From the NCBI GenBank assembly GCA_007693785.1, contig RECY01000024.1, positions 248,001 through 312,000 of the forward strand: a stretch of DNA of 64,000 bases. Reading direction: 5' to 3'. A program made the position numbers and the translations under genes. Below the pieces are notes generated by a model. The model did no database searches and had not been told where the DNA came from. It saw nothing but the letters and a program-made list of their open reading frames with translations. Positions 54,532 to 63,668 of this stretch are shown here, in pieces. How positions within the stretch are numbered: position 1 is the first letter of the stretch; every line of letters begins with the position of its first letter. This DNA comes from Phycisphaerales bacterium. GTDB taxonomy: Bacteria; Planctomycetota; Phycisphaerae; Phycisphaerales; UBA1924.

Positions 54532-56772
54532 TCAGTTCGGTCGGTTCGCGGAGCCGAGGTCCACGACGAACTGGAAGGTCTCTTCGATCCGCGGGTCGTT
54601 CGCATCCGCGAGGGTGACGGTGAACCGCAGCAGTTGCGGCCAGGCCCAGGGGATCGAGGAGGGCGCGCCGGCGGAAGTCTCCGGGATCGCGGGCGGGCCG
54701 CGGAAGCGGGCGTTGACGTCGGTGCTGTACTCGGGCACGCCGCTGGCGTTCTGGAGCTGGCGGTTTCGGTTGTTGCTCGCGGCGGTCAGGCCGGCGCTGT
54801 CGCCCTGGAAGGCGACGAGGAAGGTCGGGTCGGTGTAGCCGAAGACAGACTCGAGAACGCGGATGTTCTCGATCGCCGCGTTGTTGTTGAGCAAGGGGAG
54901 GTTGCGGTCGAGGTGGATGAGCTCGCTGGTGACGGGCCAGAACTGGTTGGCGGCGCCGCCCCAGCTCAAGCCGTACTGCGCGCCTTCGACGCCGGCGTTC
55001 TTGCCGAGGAAGACGGGGTAGGGCCCGGCGAGGAACTCGGTGTTGGCGATGTTGCCGTCGAAGTTGGCGTCGCCGCGTCGGTAGAGCCCGTGCCAGATGA
55101 AGTCGCCGGCCCGGAGGCCCTGTTCGCTGGGCGAGCCGCCGCCGTTCTGGGGCCAGGTGTTGCCGAAGGACCACTCGACGATGAACTCGGTGCACCGAGG
55201 GAGGAAGACGCTGCTGGCGAGCATGAGCTGGTCGGCGATTCGGAACTCGCGTTGATCGGCGTTCTGCGGCCAATCGACGGGGAGCGTGCCGCTGTCCCAG
55301 GCGTTGAGCATGTCGAAATAAGCGGGCGGCGAGAGCTCGTACCGCATGCGTGCGCGGGTCTGGCGGTAGTTGACGCCGGCGTCGGGCCCGGTGCCGGTCG
55401 GGAGAGCGGCGGGGGTGCGCCCGATGGCTCGCAGGGCGTCGCCCGGGAGCGCGTCGAGCATCCAGAGCTGCATGCGCCGGAGCTCGGTGGTGGTGCCGAA
55501 GTAGTCGTCGGGGGTCGGGCTGACGAAGGGCTCGCCGACGCCTTGGACGAAGCGGTTGCGCACGCCGTAGGCGTCGAAGAGGGCCATCGACGTCCCGAGC
55601 ACGTTCTGCGCGCCGGTTCGGGAGACGACGTCCTGCATCGCATCGAGCAGGGCGCCGCCGGGTTCGGCCGGGGCGCCGAGGACCACGCGACGGATCTGGG
55701 CGAGGTCGGTCCCGGCGACGTCGATGAGCCCGGTCGCGATCGTCGGCCCGTGGTACCGGGTGGTCTGGTTCTGCACGGACATGATCGGGATGGACGGGCG
55801 CTGCACGCCCGAGTAGTAGCGGAGCGCAAGGGCGGCCGTCCGCGGGGGCTGGAGCGGGCGAGCGGGCAGTTGCGTCAGGTCCGGCTGGGTCTGATCAAAG
55901 ACGAAGGGGTAGTGGTTGAAGACGCTGGGCGTGGCGGGGACGCCGCCGATCTGCACGCGTGTGTCCTGGAAGCGGAGCGAGTTTTCGAGGTTGTTCCCAT
56001 AAGGGAAGCCGTAGATCGTCTGCCCGGGCGCGGTGGAGAGGTCGAGGGTGAGCGTCTCGCCAGGATTCCGGAGAACGGTGACGTGTCGGAGGAGCGTCCA
56101 GTCGCCGGCGAACTCGTTGGGGCCGCGCTCGCCGCGGTCTTCGGTGACGTCGCCCCCGAGTCGGAGCCTGGGCTCCTGCTGGGCATCGACCGAGGCGGCG
56201 ATCTGCGGGATGGCGTGCTGGAGATTGGGCAGGTTTTCCGCGTTGGGTGTGACGTTGAGCAGGTCGTTCGGGTAGCGGACGCCGTGCCCGTAGTAGATCA
56301 TCGCCGCGTTGCTCTCGGCGCCCATGCGTGGGTTGGGCACGAGGCGGGAGGAGCGGAACCGCCCGTTGGCGAAGAAGAGCAGCTCGTCAGCGCGTCGGGG
56401 GCGGAGGTTGGAATCGTCCTCGTTGAGCGCGGGCAGGCGGGCCAGTTCCTGCGGGGTGTAGTCCTGGAAGCGTTTGTTGGCGGGCGCGATCAGTTCGTGG
56501 CGGATGACGAGGAAGCCGTTGCGGGTGACGCCGCCGAGGTCGGCGCGGATCTGCTGCTCGAACCGCGTGGCGGCGTTGGTGAAGCCGCTGACCCGGTTGC
56601 CGCGGGTGATGGTCTCGCCGACCGCCTGGAAGACGGCGGCGATGCCGACGCTGATGACCGCGACCGCGCCGAGGGCGACGAGGACCTCGGTCAGCGTGAA
56701 GGCGCGCCGGCGGGCGCGGGCACGCGTGCCCGGCGGGCGAAGGTTCGTGTTGTCGTGCGCGGGTGTGCGCAT
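54532..56772 (-). CDS. Large GspJ-like minor pseudopilin
   Basis: 746 residues, starting at the ATG at 56772 with GGAGAA upstream. The leader ends RRA, then FTLTEVLVALGAVAVISVG with Glu at +5 of the mature protein. Cleavage after Ala instead of Gly is likely. A large soluble domain follows, with RADELLFFANGRF, TIYGFPYGN, PPRTAALALRYYSGVQ and ECFIVEWSFGNTWPQNG-like strands (the last near FIVEWSFGNTWPQNG). It occupies the J position between gspI- and gspK-like genes. Typical GspJ is about 200 residues. Confidence 0.8.
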   Translation of the reverse strand: MRTPAHDNTNLRPPGTRARARRRAFTLTEVLVALGAVAVISVGIAAVFQAVGETITRGNRVSGFTNAATRFEQQIRADLGGVTRNGFLVIRHELIAPANKRFQDYTPQELARLPALNEDDSNLRPRRADELLFFANGRFRSSRLVPNPRMGAESNAAMIYYGHGVRYPNDLLNVTPNAENLPNLQHAIPQIAASVDAQQEPRLRLGGDVTEDRGERGPNEFAGDWTLLRHVTVLRNPGETLTLDLSTAPGQTIYGFPYGNNLENSLRFQDTRVQIGGVPATPSVFNHYPFVFDQTQPDLTQLPARPLQPPRTAALALRYYSGVQRPSIPIMSVQNQTTRYHGPTIATGLIDVAGTDLAQIRRVVLGAPAEPGGALLDAMQDVVSRTGAQNVLGTSMALFDAYGVRNRFVQGVGEPFVSPTPDDYFGTTTELRRMQLWMLDALPGDALRAIGRTPAALPTGTGPDAGVNYRQTRARMRYELSPPAYFDMLNAWDSGTLPVDWPQNADQREFRIADQLMLASSVFLPRCTEFIVEWSFGNTWPQNGGGSPSEQGLRAGDFIWHGLYRRGDANFDGNIANTEFLAGPYPVFLGKNAGVEGAQYGLSWGGAANQFWPVTSELIHLDRNLPLLNNNAAIENIRVLESVFGYTDPTFLVAFQGDSAGLTAASNNRNRQLQNASGVPEYSTDVNARFRGPPAIPETSAGAPSSIPWAWPQLLRFTVTLADANDPRIEETFQFVVDLGSANRPN

Positions 56773-56827
56773 CGTGTTCTCCGTGGGCCTGTCCGCGATC
56801 TTCGCGGCGGGCGGGGGCGTCGTCGGG

Positions 56828-57952
56828 TCAGTTGGTCGTGATCGTGAAGACCTTCACCTCGGAGGCGACCTGCGGGACGAAGGCGACGACCTGCAGCTCG
56901 CTCATGTTGCGGACCCACGCGGGGACCGGCGGGTCGATGATGACCCGCTGCCCGTCGCGCCCGACCACGCGGTAGACGTTGCCGAAGTTGTCCACGAGGA
57001 GCTGGTTGATCTGCGAGGCGAGCGCGATCGCCGTCTGGACGTCGGTCCCCGGCGGGAGCTGGGCGTTGGTGTTGGCGGTCGAGAATTGCAGCCGGTCCCG
57101 GTCGTCGTCGCGTGTGGGCGTGGGGCTGTCCGCTCGCTCGTAATCGGGCTGGCCTTGCGCGACTTGGAGGACGATCGGCTGCCCGTAGCCGGCGTTGCCG
57201 GCGCCGATGACGCCGTTGAGGGTGGGCCGCCCGTCGGTGCCGACCGCGACGGGGACGCGTCGGGATTCGAGGGCGAGCCCGCCGGGGCCGCTGTCGACGA
57301 GTGCGCGGGCGAGCGAGACGCCGCCGGGCAGGCGGATCGACGGGTCCACGCGCCGGACGAAGACGGCGATCATGATGGGATCGTTCGGCGTGATGCGCAC
57401 GGTCGAGTCATCGATGCGGGAGACGACGCGTCGGGCGACGAAATCCCAGACGAACCGGGGCGGGGGTCCGCCGGTCTCGGCGGCCGGGGTCAGGCGTTGC
57501 GAGAGCGGGATCGAGTATCGCTCCGCGGGGGCGAGGAAGGAGACGTTGCCGCTGGGGAGCTGGATGCGCCCGGTTTCTCGATCGATCTCGGGGACGCGCC
57601 AGAGGCCGGGACGCGTGGTCTCGATCATGCCGCCGGCGGTTTCGCTGTTGCGCCACGCGTGCCACGGGGAGACGTTGCTGCCTGTGCCGGAGACGCGCTG
57701 TCGCGAGCGGAGGTCGATGCGGCTCCGGATGGCCGATTCGGCGTTGTTGGCGGCGTTGACGCCGAGGGTGGTCTCGTTCGCGATGCGTTGCTGGCGGATG
57801 ACGACGGGGATCACCGCGCCGAGGCCGAGCAGGCCGAGCGAAAGGATCACGATCGCGAGGAGAACCTCGACGAGGCTGAAGGCGAGCACCGCGTGTCGGC
57901 GACGGCGGAGGCGGCGGGCGCGCCGGGTGTGTGTGCGCGTTGGGTGTGTCAC
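56828..57952 (-). CDS. GspI-like pseudopilin
   Basis: 374 residues from a GTG at 57952 that overlaps the previous gene by 4 nt, with GGAGG upstream. The leader is basic (RRLRRRRHAVLA), then FSLVEVLLAIVILSLGLLGLGAV with Glu at +5; cleavage would be after Ala. The soluble domain contains VVIRQQRIANETTLGVNAANNAESAIRSR and FRFVWDFVARRVVSR-like strands (here RFVWDFVARRVVSR). The position and pattern match GspI, but typical GspI is about 120 residues. Confidence 0.8.
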   Translation of the reverse strand: MTHPTRTHTRRARRLRRRRHAVLAFSLVEVLLAIVILSLGLLGLGAVIPVVIRQQRIANETTLGVNAANNAESAIRSRIDLRSRQRVSGTGSNVSPWHAWRNSETAGGMIETTRPGLWRVPEIDRETGRIQLPSGNVSFLAPAERYSIPLSQRLTPAAETGGPPPRFVWDFVARRVVSRIDDSTVRITPNDPIMIAVFVRRVDPSIRLPGGVSLARALVDSGPGGLALESRRVPVAVGTDGRPTLNGVIGAGNAGYGQPIVLQVAQGQPDYERADSPTPTRDDDRDRLQFSTANTNAQLPPGTDVQTAIALASQINQLLVDNFGNVYRVVGRDGQRVIIDPPVPAWVRNMSELQVVAFVPQVASEVKVFTITTN

Positions 57953-59070
57953 GGGAGGACCTCCGAGAGCGAGCCGGAGGTTCGGTTGAGCGTGAAGAGG
58001 CGTCCGCCGGAGGCGAGCGCGTTCCGGTCGTTGCCGGTGCGCCCTTCGATCCATTCGTTGAGCTCGCGTGTCTGCCCGGGGTTGGTGAGCAGCGCCGGGA
58101 CGCCGTTGACGCCGCGGACGGGTCGGTAGAGGGCGTTGGTCTCGCGGTCGAGGCGGATGCCGAGGAAGGCCGCCATCTCGGCACGGTCGTAGAGGATGAG
58201 CTGGGGGACGGGCCGGGTCAGGATCGTGTCCGACGACTCGTCGCCGAGGAGCCGCTGCCGGTCTTCGCGGGAGATTCTCGGGCTGTTGAGGATGCGCGTG
58301 ACCGCTCGACGGAGGTCGCCCGCCTGGGCGAGATTGTTTTGGTTAAAAGGGGATTGGCTGCGGAAGCCCGAGACGGGGCTGGGATCGACGACGAGCGCCT
58401 CGTTGCCTCCGATGAGGACGGGCTCACCGCTGCCGCCGGCGAAGCGGATCATGAAGGTCTGGCGTCGCGGGCCGCGAGCGCCGTTGTCGGTCGAAGAGGT
58501 GGTCGGGTCAAAGAAAAATCCGGTTTCAGGGAAGACCCACTGGGCTTCTGTCGCGGCTTGGGGCAGGTCGCCGTAGGTGTGCTGATACCAGATCCGGTCT
58601 GGGACGCCCGGGGCGGCGTAGCCGCGCACGGACCATGTGCTCGAGAGCGTCACGGGCTCGAAGGTCGGGAGCGGCACAAACAGGTCGCGGAAGATGCTGC
58701 CCGCGTCCGGCACGTAGGCGACCGGCGGGTTGGACGGGTTCAGGTTGCGATCCTGCATCGTGCCGACCTGCTCGCAGACGACGATGCGGAACTGCCCGCC
58801 GGGCTCGAAGAAGAAGACGGCGGCGGCGTCTCGCCCGGGCTCGGCGCGGAGGGCCGCGTCCCGGGCGGCCGCGATCGCGACGCGGAGCTGGTTCACCGCG
58901 CCCGCGCGGTCGGTGGATCGCAGGACCGCGCGGACCGCGGGCACCCCGACCGCCGTCAGGATCGCGATGATCACGAAGACGACGAGGATCTCGATAATCG
59001 TGAAGCCGCCGATCGCCGATCGGCGGAAACGCGGCTGATACAACGTGGTGCGCGGTGCGGCGGAGGTCAT
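57949..59070 (-). CDS. GspH-like pseudopilin
   Basis: 373 residues. The prepilin signal AIGG-FTIIEILVVFVIIAIL has Glu at +5. The first part after the helix (LRVAIAAARDAALRAEPGRDAA) matches the GspH pattern, with a beta-rich C-terminal part (QFRIVVCEQVGTMQ). It overlaps the gspG-like gene upstream and the gspI-like gene downstream by 4 nt each. GspH is about 150 residues in classical systems. Confidence 0.82.
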   Translation of the reverse strand: MTSAAPRTTLYQPRFRRSAIGGFTIIEILVVFVIIAILTAVGVPAVRAVLRSTDRAGAVNQLRVAIAAARDAALRAEPGRDAAAVFFFEPGGQFRIVVCEQVGTMQDRNLNPSNPPVAYVPDAGSIFRDLFVPLPTFEPVTLSSTWSVRGYAAPGVPDRIWYQHTYGDLPQAATEAQWVFPETGFFFDPTTSSTDNGARGPRRQTFMIRFAGGSGEPVLIGGNEALVVDPSPVSGFRSQSPFNQNNLAQAGDLRRAVTRILNSPRISREDRQRLLGDESSDTILTRPVPQLILYDRAEMAAFLGIRLDRETNALYRPVRGVNGVPALLTNPGQTRELNEWIEGRTGNDRNALASGGRLFTLNRTSGSLSEVLP

Positions 59071-60140
59071 CGCCCCACCTCCACGACGTTGTCACGCTGC
59101 GCGACGGGCACGGCTCGCGCGATCACGTCGTCGTTGTTCGAAAGATTCACGCGGACGCCGGTGCGGTCGGCGATCCGGGCGGCGCCCTCGGTGCCGATGT
59201 CGCCGAACGTTCCGCTCGGGCCGGCCGCGACGATCGCCCATTCCGCGTCGCGGACGCGCGGGTCGGCGTATCGGACGTCATTGCCCTCGATCCCGAAGCT
59301 CTGCCCGGCGACCACGAAGGGCACGCGGAGGTCGTTCGCATCGCGCACGTTGGTCGTGGTCTCGCCCTCGGGATCGCCCGGGAGCCAGCGGTAGTAGCGG
59401 AACGCGACGCCGTTGTTGTCGCGGAGCTCGTACCGCCCCTGATTCTCGCTGACTTCGAGATTGATCCCGTCGGAGACGTAGAGCCCGACGGCGTCGGGAC
59501 GGTTGCCGATGTCGTAATAGGGCGCGTAGATCTGCCCGGTCTGCTCGAAAGCGCCGTTGCGCCGGACGCCGGTGAAGCCGGGCCCGTCCACGCCGTCGAC
59601 CGACGCCGGGAGCGCGCCGACGAGGTAGTAGGCGAGGCTGTACTCGCTGAAGCGGTAATCGGGCTCGGTGCGCCAGTCCTCGGCGTTGACGCCGCGGAGG
59701 CGGAGATAGTCGCGATCCGCGGCGTTGTCGGCGGCGGTGCTGAAGCGGAAGGTCTGCGGGCGGGTGTTGCCCGGCAGGTTGATCGGCGGCCCGCTGAAGA
59801 CCGGCGAGGGCGGCGGCGTGACGCCGGGGCGGTTGCCGGGGCCGTGCTTGTCGGCGTTGTTGTCCTTGACCAGCGGCGGGACGAACCCGAAGTCGTTCTT
59901 GAACGCCTGGACGGCGGTCGCGAGCCCCGAAACCGTCTGTTGCGTCGCGACGTCCTGCGCCGAGCGACGCACGCTCACGAACGAGACGATCAGGATCCCC
60001 GCGATGAGCACGATGATCGCCACGACCACCAGCAGCTCGACGAGCGTGAACCCGCGGGACGCGGGGCGCCGACCGGCCTGGCGCGTGCCGGACGCCTTGT
60101 CACGCTGCGCGGCACGAGCTCCTTCGCGTCGTGGGTTCAT
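59067..60140 (-). CDS. GspG-like major pseudopilin, enlarged
   Basis: 357 residues from the ATG at 60140, which overlaps the end of gspF by 4 nt. The leader ends ASRG, then FTLVELLVVVAIIVLIAGIL, with Glu at +5. After it, SGLATAVQAFKNDFGFVPP resembles the GspG region that precedes the calcium loop. The C-terminal portion is beta-rich with many Asn, Asp and Gly residues. Known GspG is about 140, so this carries about 200 extra residues. Confidence 0.82.
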   Translation of the reverse strand: MNPRREGARAAQRDKASGTRQAGRRPASRGFTLVELLVVVAIIVLIAGILIVSFVSVRRSAQDVATQQTVSGLATAVQAFKNDFGFVPPLVKDNNADKHGPGNRPGVTPPPSPVFSGPPINLPGNTRPQTFRFSTAADNAADRDYLRLRGVNAEDWRTEPDYRFSEYSLAYYLVGALPASVDGVDGPGFTGVRRNGAFEQTGQIYAPYYDIGNRPDAVGLYVSDGINLEVSENQGRYELRDNNGVAFRYYRWLPGDPEGETTTNVRDANDLRVPFVVAGQSFGIEGNDVRYADPRVRDAEWAIVAAGPSGTFGDIGTEGAARIADRTGVRVNLSNNDDVIARAVPVAQRDNVVEVGR

Positions 60141-61426
60141 ATGCCACCGCCCTGCAGCGAGTTGATCATCTCGACCATCGGCATGAACATCGCGATGACG
60201 ATCGTGCCGACCATGCCGCCGAGCACGAGCACCATCAGCGGCTCGAGCAGCGAGACGAGCGAGGCGACCGCGACGTCGACTTCCTCGTCGTAGTTGTCGG
60301 CGATCTTCATGAGCATGGAGTCCATGTCGCCGGTCTCTTCGCCGACGTCGATCATGTTGACCACGATCGCGTCGCACGTCTTGCTCTCGCGCAGCGGCTG
60401 AGCGAAGCTCTCGCCCTCGCGGATCGAGTCGTGCACGCCCTTGAGCGCTTTCTCGTAGACGTAGTTGCCGCTGGTTTCGGCCGTGATGGTCACGGCTTCG
60501 AGGATCGGCACGCCCGCGGAGATCAGCGTGCCCAGCGTGCGCGTGAAGCGGGCGATCGTGGTCTTGCGGATCAGCTTGCCGAAGACGGGCGTCCAGAGCA
60601 TGAGCGTGTCGGTCGCGGCCCGCCCCGGGCCGGCGGCGCGGATGAGCTTCCAGAAGAAGACCACCGCGATCGGCGAGACGAGGATGAACCAGAACCCGGC
60701 GATCTCCTGCCCGGGCTGCGTGCCCGCGACCCAGCGGCTGGTGTTCATCAGCCAGAGCGTCAGAGCCGGGAGCGTCACGCCGAAGTCGGTGAAGATCTCC
60801 TCGAACTGCGGGATGATGAAGACCATGATCGCGGTAAGAATCGCCAGAGCGATGACCACGACCACGATCGGGTAGACGAGCGCGCCCTTGATCTTGCGCT
60901 TGAGGCGTTCGCTCTTTTCCATGAACTCGGCGAGACGTTGCAGGATGATGTCGAGCACGCCGCCGATCTCGCCGGCGTTGACCATCTTGACGTAAAGGCG
61001 ATCGAACGCCTTCGGGAACTTGCCCATGGATTCGCTGAGCGAGGCGCCGCCTTCGACCTCTTCGCAGACGCCGAGCAGCACGTTCTTCATCAGGCCCGGC
61101 TTCTGCTGGCCTTCGAGGATCTGGAGCGAGCGGAGGAGCGGGAGGCCGGCGTCCTGCAGCGTCGAGAGCTGGCGGGTGAAGGTCGTCAGGTGCTTCTGCT
61201 TGACCTTGCCGATGGAGAAGCCGCCGCCGGCTTTTTTCTTCTTCTTCGCGGCCGCCCCGTCGCCGCCGGCCTCGGCGGTCTTCTTGACCTTCTGAGCGCG
61301 CACGCTCGTCGGGAAGTAGCCCTGGGCTTTGATCCGTTGCTGCGCCTCGTCGTCCGAGGCGGCTTCGATGCTGCCCTTGACCGACTTGCCCTTGGCGTCG
61401 AGCGCCTCGTACGTGAATGTCGCCAT
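60137..61426 (-). CDS. gspF: Type II secretion/type IV pilus inner-membrane platform protein GspF
   Basis: 429 residues. The N-terminal part starts with FTYEALDAKGKSVKGSIEA, then QLSTLQDAGLPLLRSLQILE, a first T2SSF domain. After a helix, ILTAIMVFIIPQFEEIFTDFG precedes the second domain with FTRTLGTLISAGVPILEAVTI and the closing LLEPLMVLVLGGMVGTIVIAMFMPM. GAGGT precedes the ATG. A Lys-rich insert (about 50-70) differs from the standard form. It forms the inner-membrane platform with the ATPase. Confidence 0.95.
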   Translation of the reverse strand: MATFTYEALDAKGKSVKGSIEAASDDEAQQRIKAQGYFPTSVRAQKVKKTAEAGGDGAAAKKKKKAGGGFSIGKVKQKHLTTFTRQLSTLQDAGLPLLRSLQILEGQQKPGLMKNVLLGVCEEVEGGASLSESMGKFPKAFDRLYVKMVNAGEIGGVLDIILQRLAEFMEKSERLKRKIKGALVYPIVVVVIALAILTAIMVFIIPQFEEIFTDFGVTLPALTLWLMNTSRWVAGTQPGQEIAGFWFILVSPIAVVFFWKLIRAAGPGRAATDTLMLWTPVFGKLIRKTTIARFTRTLGTLISAGVPILEAVTITAETSGNYVYEKALKGVHDSIREGESFAQPLRESKTCDAIVVNMIDVGEETGDMDSMLMKIADNYDEEVDVAVASLVSLLEPLMVLVLGGMVGTIVIAMFMPMVEMINSLQGGGI

Positions 61427-61724
61427 GAACTGTTGACCTCAGCCGTCTAGACCAGTGAAACACGGACGCCCGGGAGCCTGACGCACCACGCGTGCGACCC
61501 ACTCCGCCTGCAACGAACTCGCGGGCGAGCGGGGGCCGCACCCGGCACCCGAGCGCCACGCCACCCCGCACGCACGCGTTCGCCCTGAAGGCCGCCCGAC
61601 CCCGCGACAGGCCCGGGCGGCTTGGCGCGGCGGGCCCTCTGAGCCCGCCATGACGCCGCATACCGTTTCGGGAGCGCCGCTCCGCCTGCAGCCGAGCACG
61701 CCCCCCGCTTCAATGCCGAGACGA

Positions 61725-63464
61725 TCACTCCTCCACGATCGTCTCGCGGACCACCTCGTCGATCGTCGTCATGCCCTCGTAGATTGCGAGCAGGCCGCTC
61801 TCGCGGAGCGTCCGCATCCCGCGGCTGCGGGCATGATCGCGGAGCACGTTCGTGCTCGCCTCGCGCATCACCATCTCCCGCATCTCGTCGTCCATCCCCA
61901 TGATTTCGTAGAGCGCCATCCGCCCGCGATAGCCCGAGTTGTTGCACGCGGAGCACCCGCGCCCGCGGCTGAACTCGCGCCCGCGCACGTCCGACGGGCG
62001 GAGGTTCAGCTCCATCAGCTCCTCCTCCGTCGGCTCGTACTGCTCCTTGCACTTCAGGCAGATCGTCCGCACCAGACGCTGCGCCACGATGCCCTCGATC
62101 GTCGCCGTCAGGAGGAACGGCTCCAGCCCGAGGTCGATCAGGCGGATGATCGAGCTCGGCGCGTCGTTGGTGTGCAGCGTGCTCAGCACCAGGTGCCCCG
62201 TCAGCGACGCCTGCACCGCGATGCCCGCGGTCTCGAGGTCGCGGATCTCGCCGACCAGGATCACGTCCGGGTCCTGACGCAGGAACGAACGCAGCGCCCT
62301 GGCGAAGGTCAGCCCGACCTCGTCGTTCACCTGCACCTGGCAGAGCCCGTCAATGTCGTACTCCACCGGGTCCTCGGCCGTCAGGATCTTGGTCGCGATG
62401 TCGTTCAGCTCGTTCAGCCCGGCGTAGAGCGTCGTCGTCTTGCCCGAGCCCGTCGGGCCGGTGACGATCACGATCCCGTTGGGCCTGGCGAGCAGGGCGC
62501 GGAACCGCTCGAGATCGTCCTCGCGGAAGCCGAGGCGGTCGAGGTCCATCTCCGCGTTGGAGCGGTCCAGCACACGCATGACCACGCTCTCGCCGTGCAT
62601 CGTCGGGAGCACCGCGACGCGGAGGTCCACCGGGGCCCCGCCCACCATCAGCTCGATGCGCCCGTCCTGCGGCAGGCGGCGCTCGGCGATGTCCAGGTTC
62701 GCCATGACCTTGATGCGGCTCGTGATTGCCGGGCCCAGGTGCGGCGGCGGGGGCACCATCTCGTACAGCACGCCGTCGATGCGGTACCGCATCTTGAACT
62801 CGTTCTCGAACGGCTCGAAGTGGATGTCGCTCGCCCGGTCCTTGATCGCCTGCAGCAGCACGAGGTTGAGCAGCTTGACGACCTGGTTATCCCCGGCCGC
62901 GTCCATGACCGCGTCCAGGTCGATCGACTGGTCGCTGTGCCCGGTCAGCCCCGAGAACTTATCGCTCGACGCCAACCCGCTGACCACGTCCATCATGGAC
63001 TCGGCCTTGGCGTAGTGCTTCGCGATCAGGCCCTCGATCAGCTCCTTGTCCCCCACCACCGGGGTGACCTTGTACCCCATCAGCAGCTGGAGGTCGTCCA
63101 CCGCGCGGAAGTTGTCCGCGCTCTTCATCGCGATCGTGATCCGCTTGGTCTTCTCCGTGAACTCGATGGGCACGACCTGGTAGGCCTGAGCCGTGTCAGA
63201 GGGGATCGACGCGACCGTCGCGTCGTCGAGTTCCACGCCCTTCAGATCGATGTACGCCATCCCTGCCTGCCCGGCGAGCGCCTCGACGACGTCGCCTTCG
63301 GTGCAGTATCCGAGCTCGACCAGCAGCTCGCCGATCAGCTTCTTCTGCGTCCGCTCCTTCTGAACGGCGAGCGCCTCGTGGACCTGCTCCCGCGTCACCA
63401 CACCCATCTTGGTGAGCACGCGTCCGAGCTTGCGTCCTTTGAGTTCGGCTGGGTCAATCGCCAT
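61725..63464 (-). CDS. gspE: Type II secretion/pilus assembly ATPase GspE/PilB
   Basis: 579 residues. N-terminal MshEN-type domains (about 1-150) precede the GspE core. Walker A GPTGSGKT is at 336-343, the Asp box near LTAEDPVEYDI (361-371) and Walker B region VILVGEIRD (401-409). A zinc-binding module CLKC (469-472) ... CSAC (504-507) is present. GGAGAC lies upstream of the ATG. It powers pseudopilus assembly with GspF. The 298 bp between it and gspF hold no gene. Confidence 0.96.
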   Translation of the reverse strand: MAIDPAELKGRKLGRVLTKMGVVTREQVHEALAVQKERTQKKLIGELLVELGYCTEGDVVEALAGQAGMAYIDLKGVELDDATVASIPSDTAQAYQVVPIEFTEKTKRITIAMKSADNFRAVDDLQLLMGYKVTPVVGDKELIEGLIAKHYAKAESMMDVVSGLASSDKFSGLTGHSDQSIDLDAVMDAAGDNQVVKLLNLVLLQAIKDRASDIHFEPFENEFKMRYRIDGVLYEMVPPPPHLGPAITSRIKVMANLDIAERRLPQDGRIELMVGGAPVDLRVAVLPTMHGESVVMRVLDRSNAEMDLDRLGFREDDLERFRALLARPNGIVIVTGPTGSGKTTTLYAGLNELNDIATKILTAEDPVEYDIDGLCQVQVNDEVGLTFARALRSFLRQDPDVILVGEIRDLETAGIAVQASLTGHLVLSTLHTNDAPSSIIRLIDLGLEPFLLTATIEGIVAQRLVRTICLKCKEQYEPTEEELMELNLRPSDVRGREFSRGRGCSACNNSGYRGRMALYEIMGMDDEMREMVMREASTNVLRDHARSRGMRTLRESGLLAIYEGMTTIDEVVRETIVEE

Positions 63465-63564
63465 CGGTCCGAGTCTCCCACTGCCAACGCCGGATTCTTG
63501 ACGCCGACCACACTACCAAAATCTCCGCAGGCCACGACCACGCGGTTCGGGCTGAAGGACGCAT

Positions 63565-63640
63565 TTTGATCTCAAAAATGGTTATGACAAAAGATTATTG
63601 TTGCAAAAATCACCAGCTCTGCTTGATTTGAACAAGTCTA
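63565..63640 (-). promoter_or_regulatory. AT-rich promoter region upstream of gspE
   Basis: The only strongly AT-rich patch in the last 15 kb, about 100-175 bp upstream of the gspE start. On the minus strand TTGCAA (63601-63606), a 16-bp spacer and TAACCA (63579-63584) form a weak sigma-70-like pair. It is a candidate start for the gspE-K transcript. Confidence 0.4.
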
Positions 63641-63668
63641 GAGAGCATTCGCCTCGCATATTGGGGGC

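Noticed and set aside
61650-63569. A 639-residue plus-strand frame opposite gspE
   Set aside because: Shadow of the GspE coding strand; all GspE motifs are intact on the other strand.
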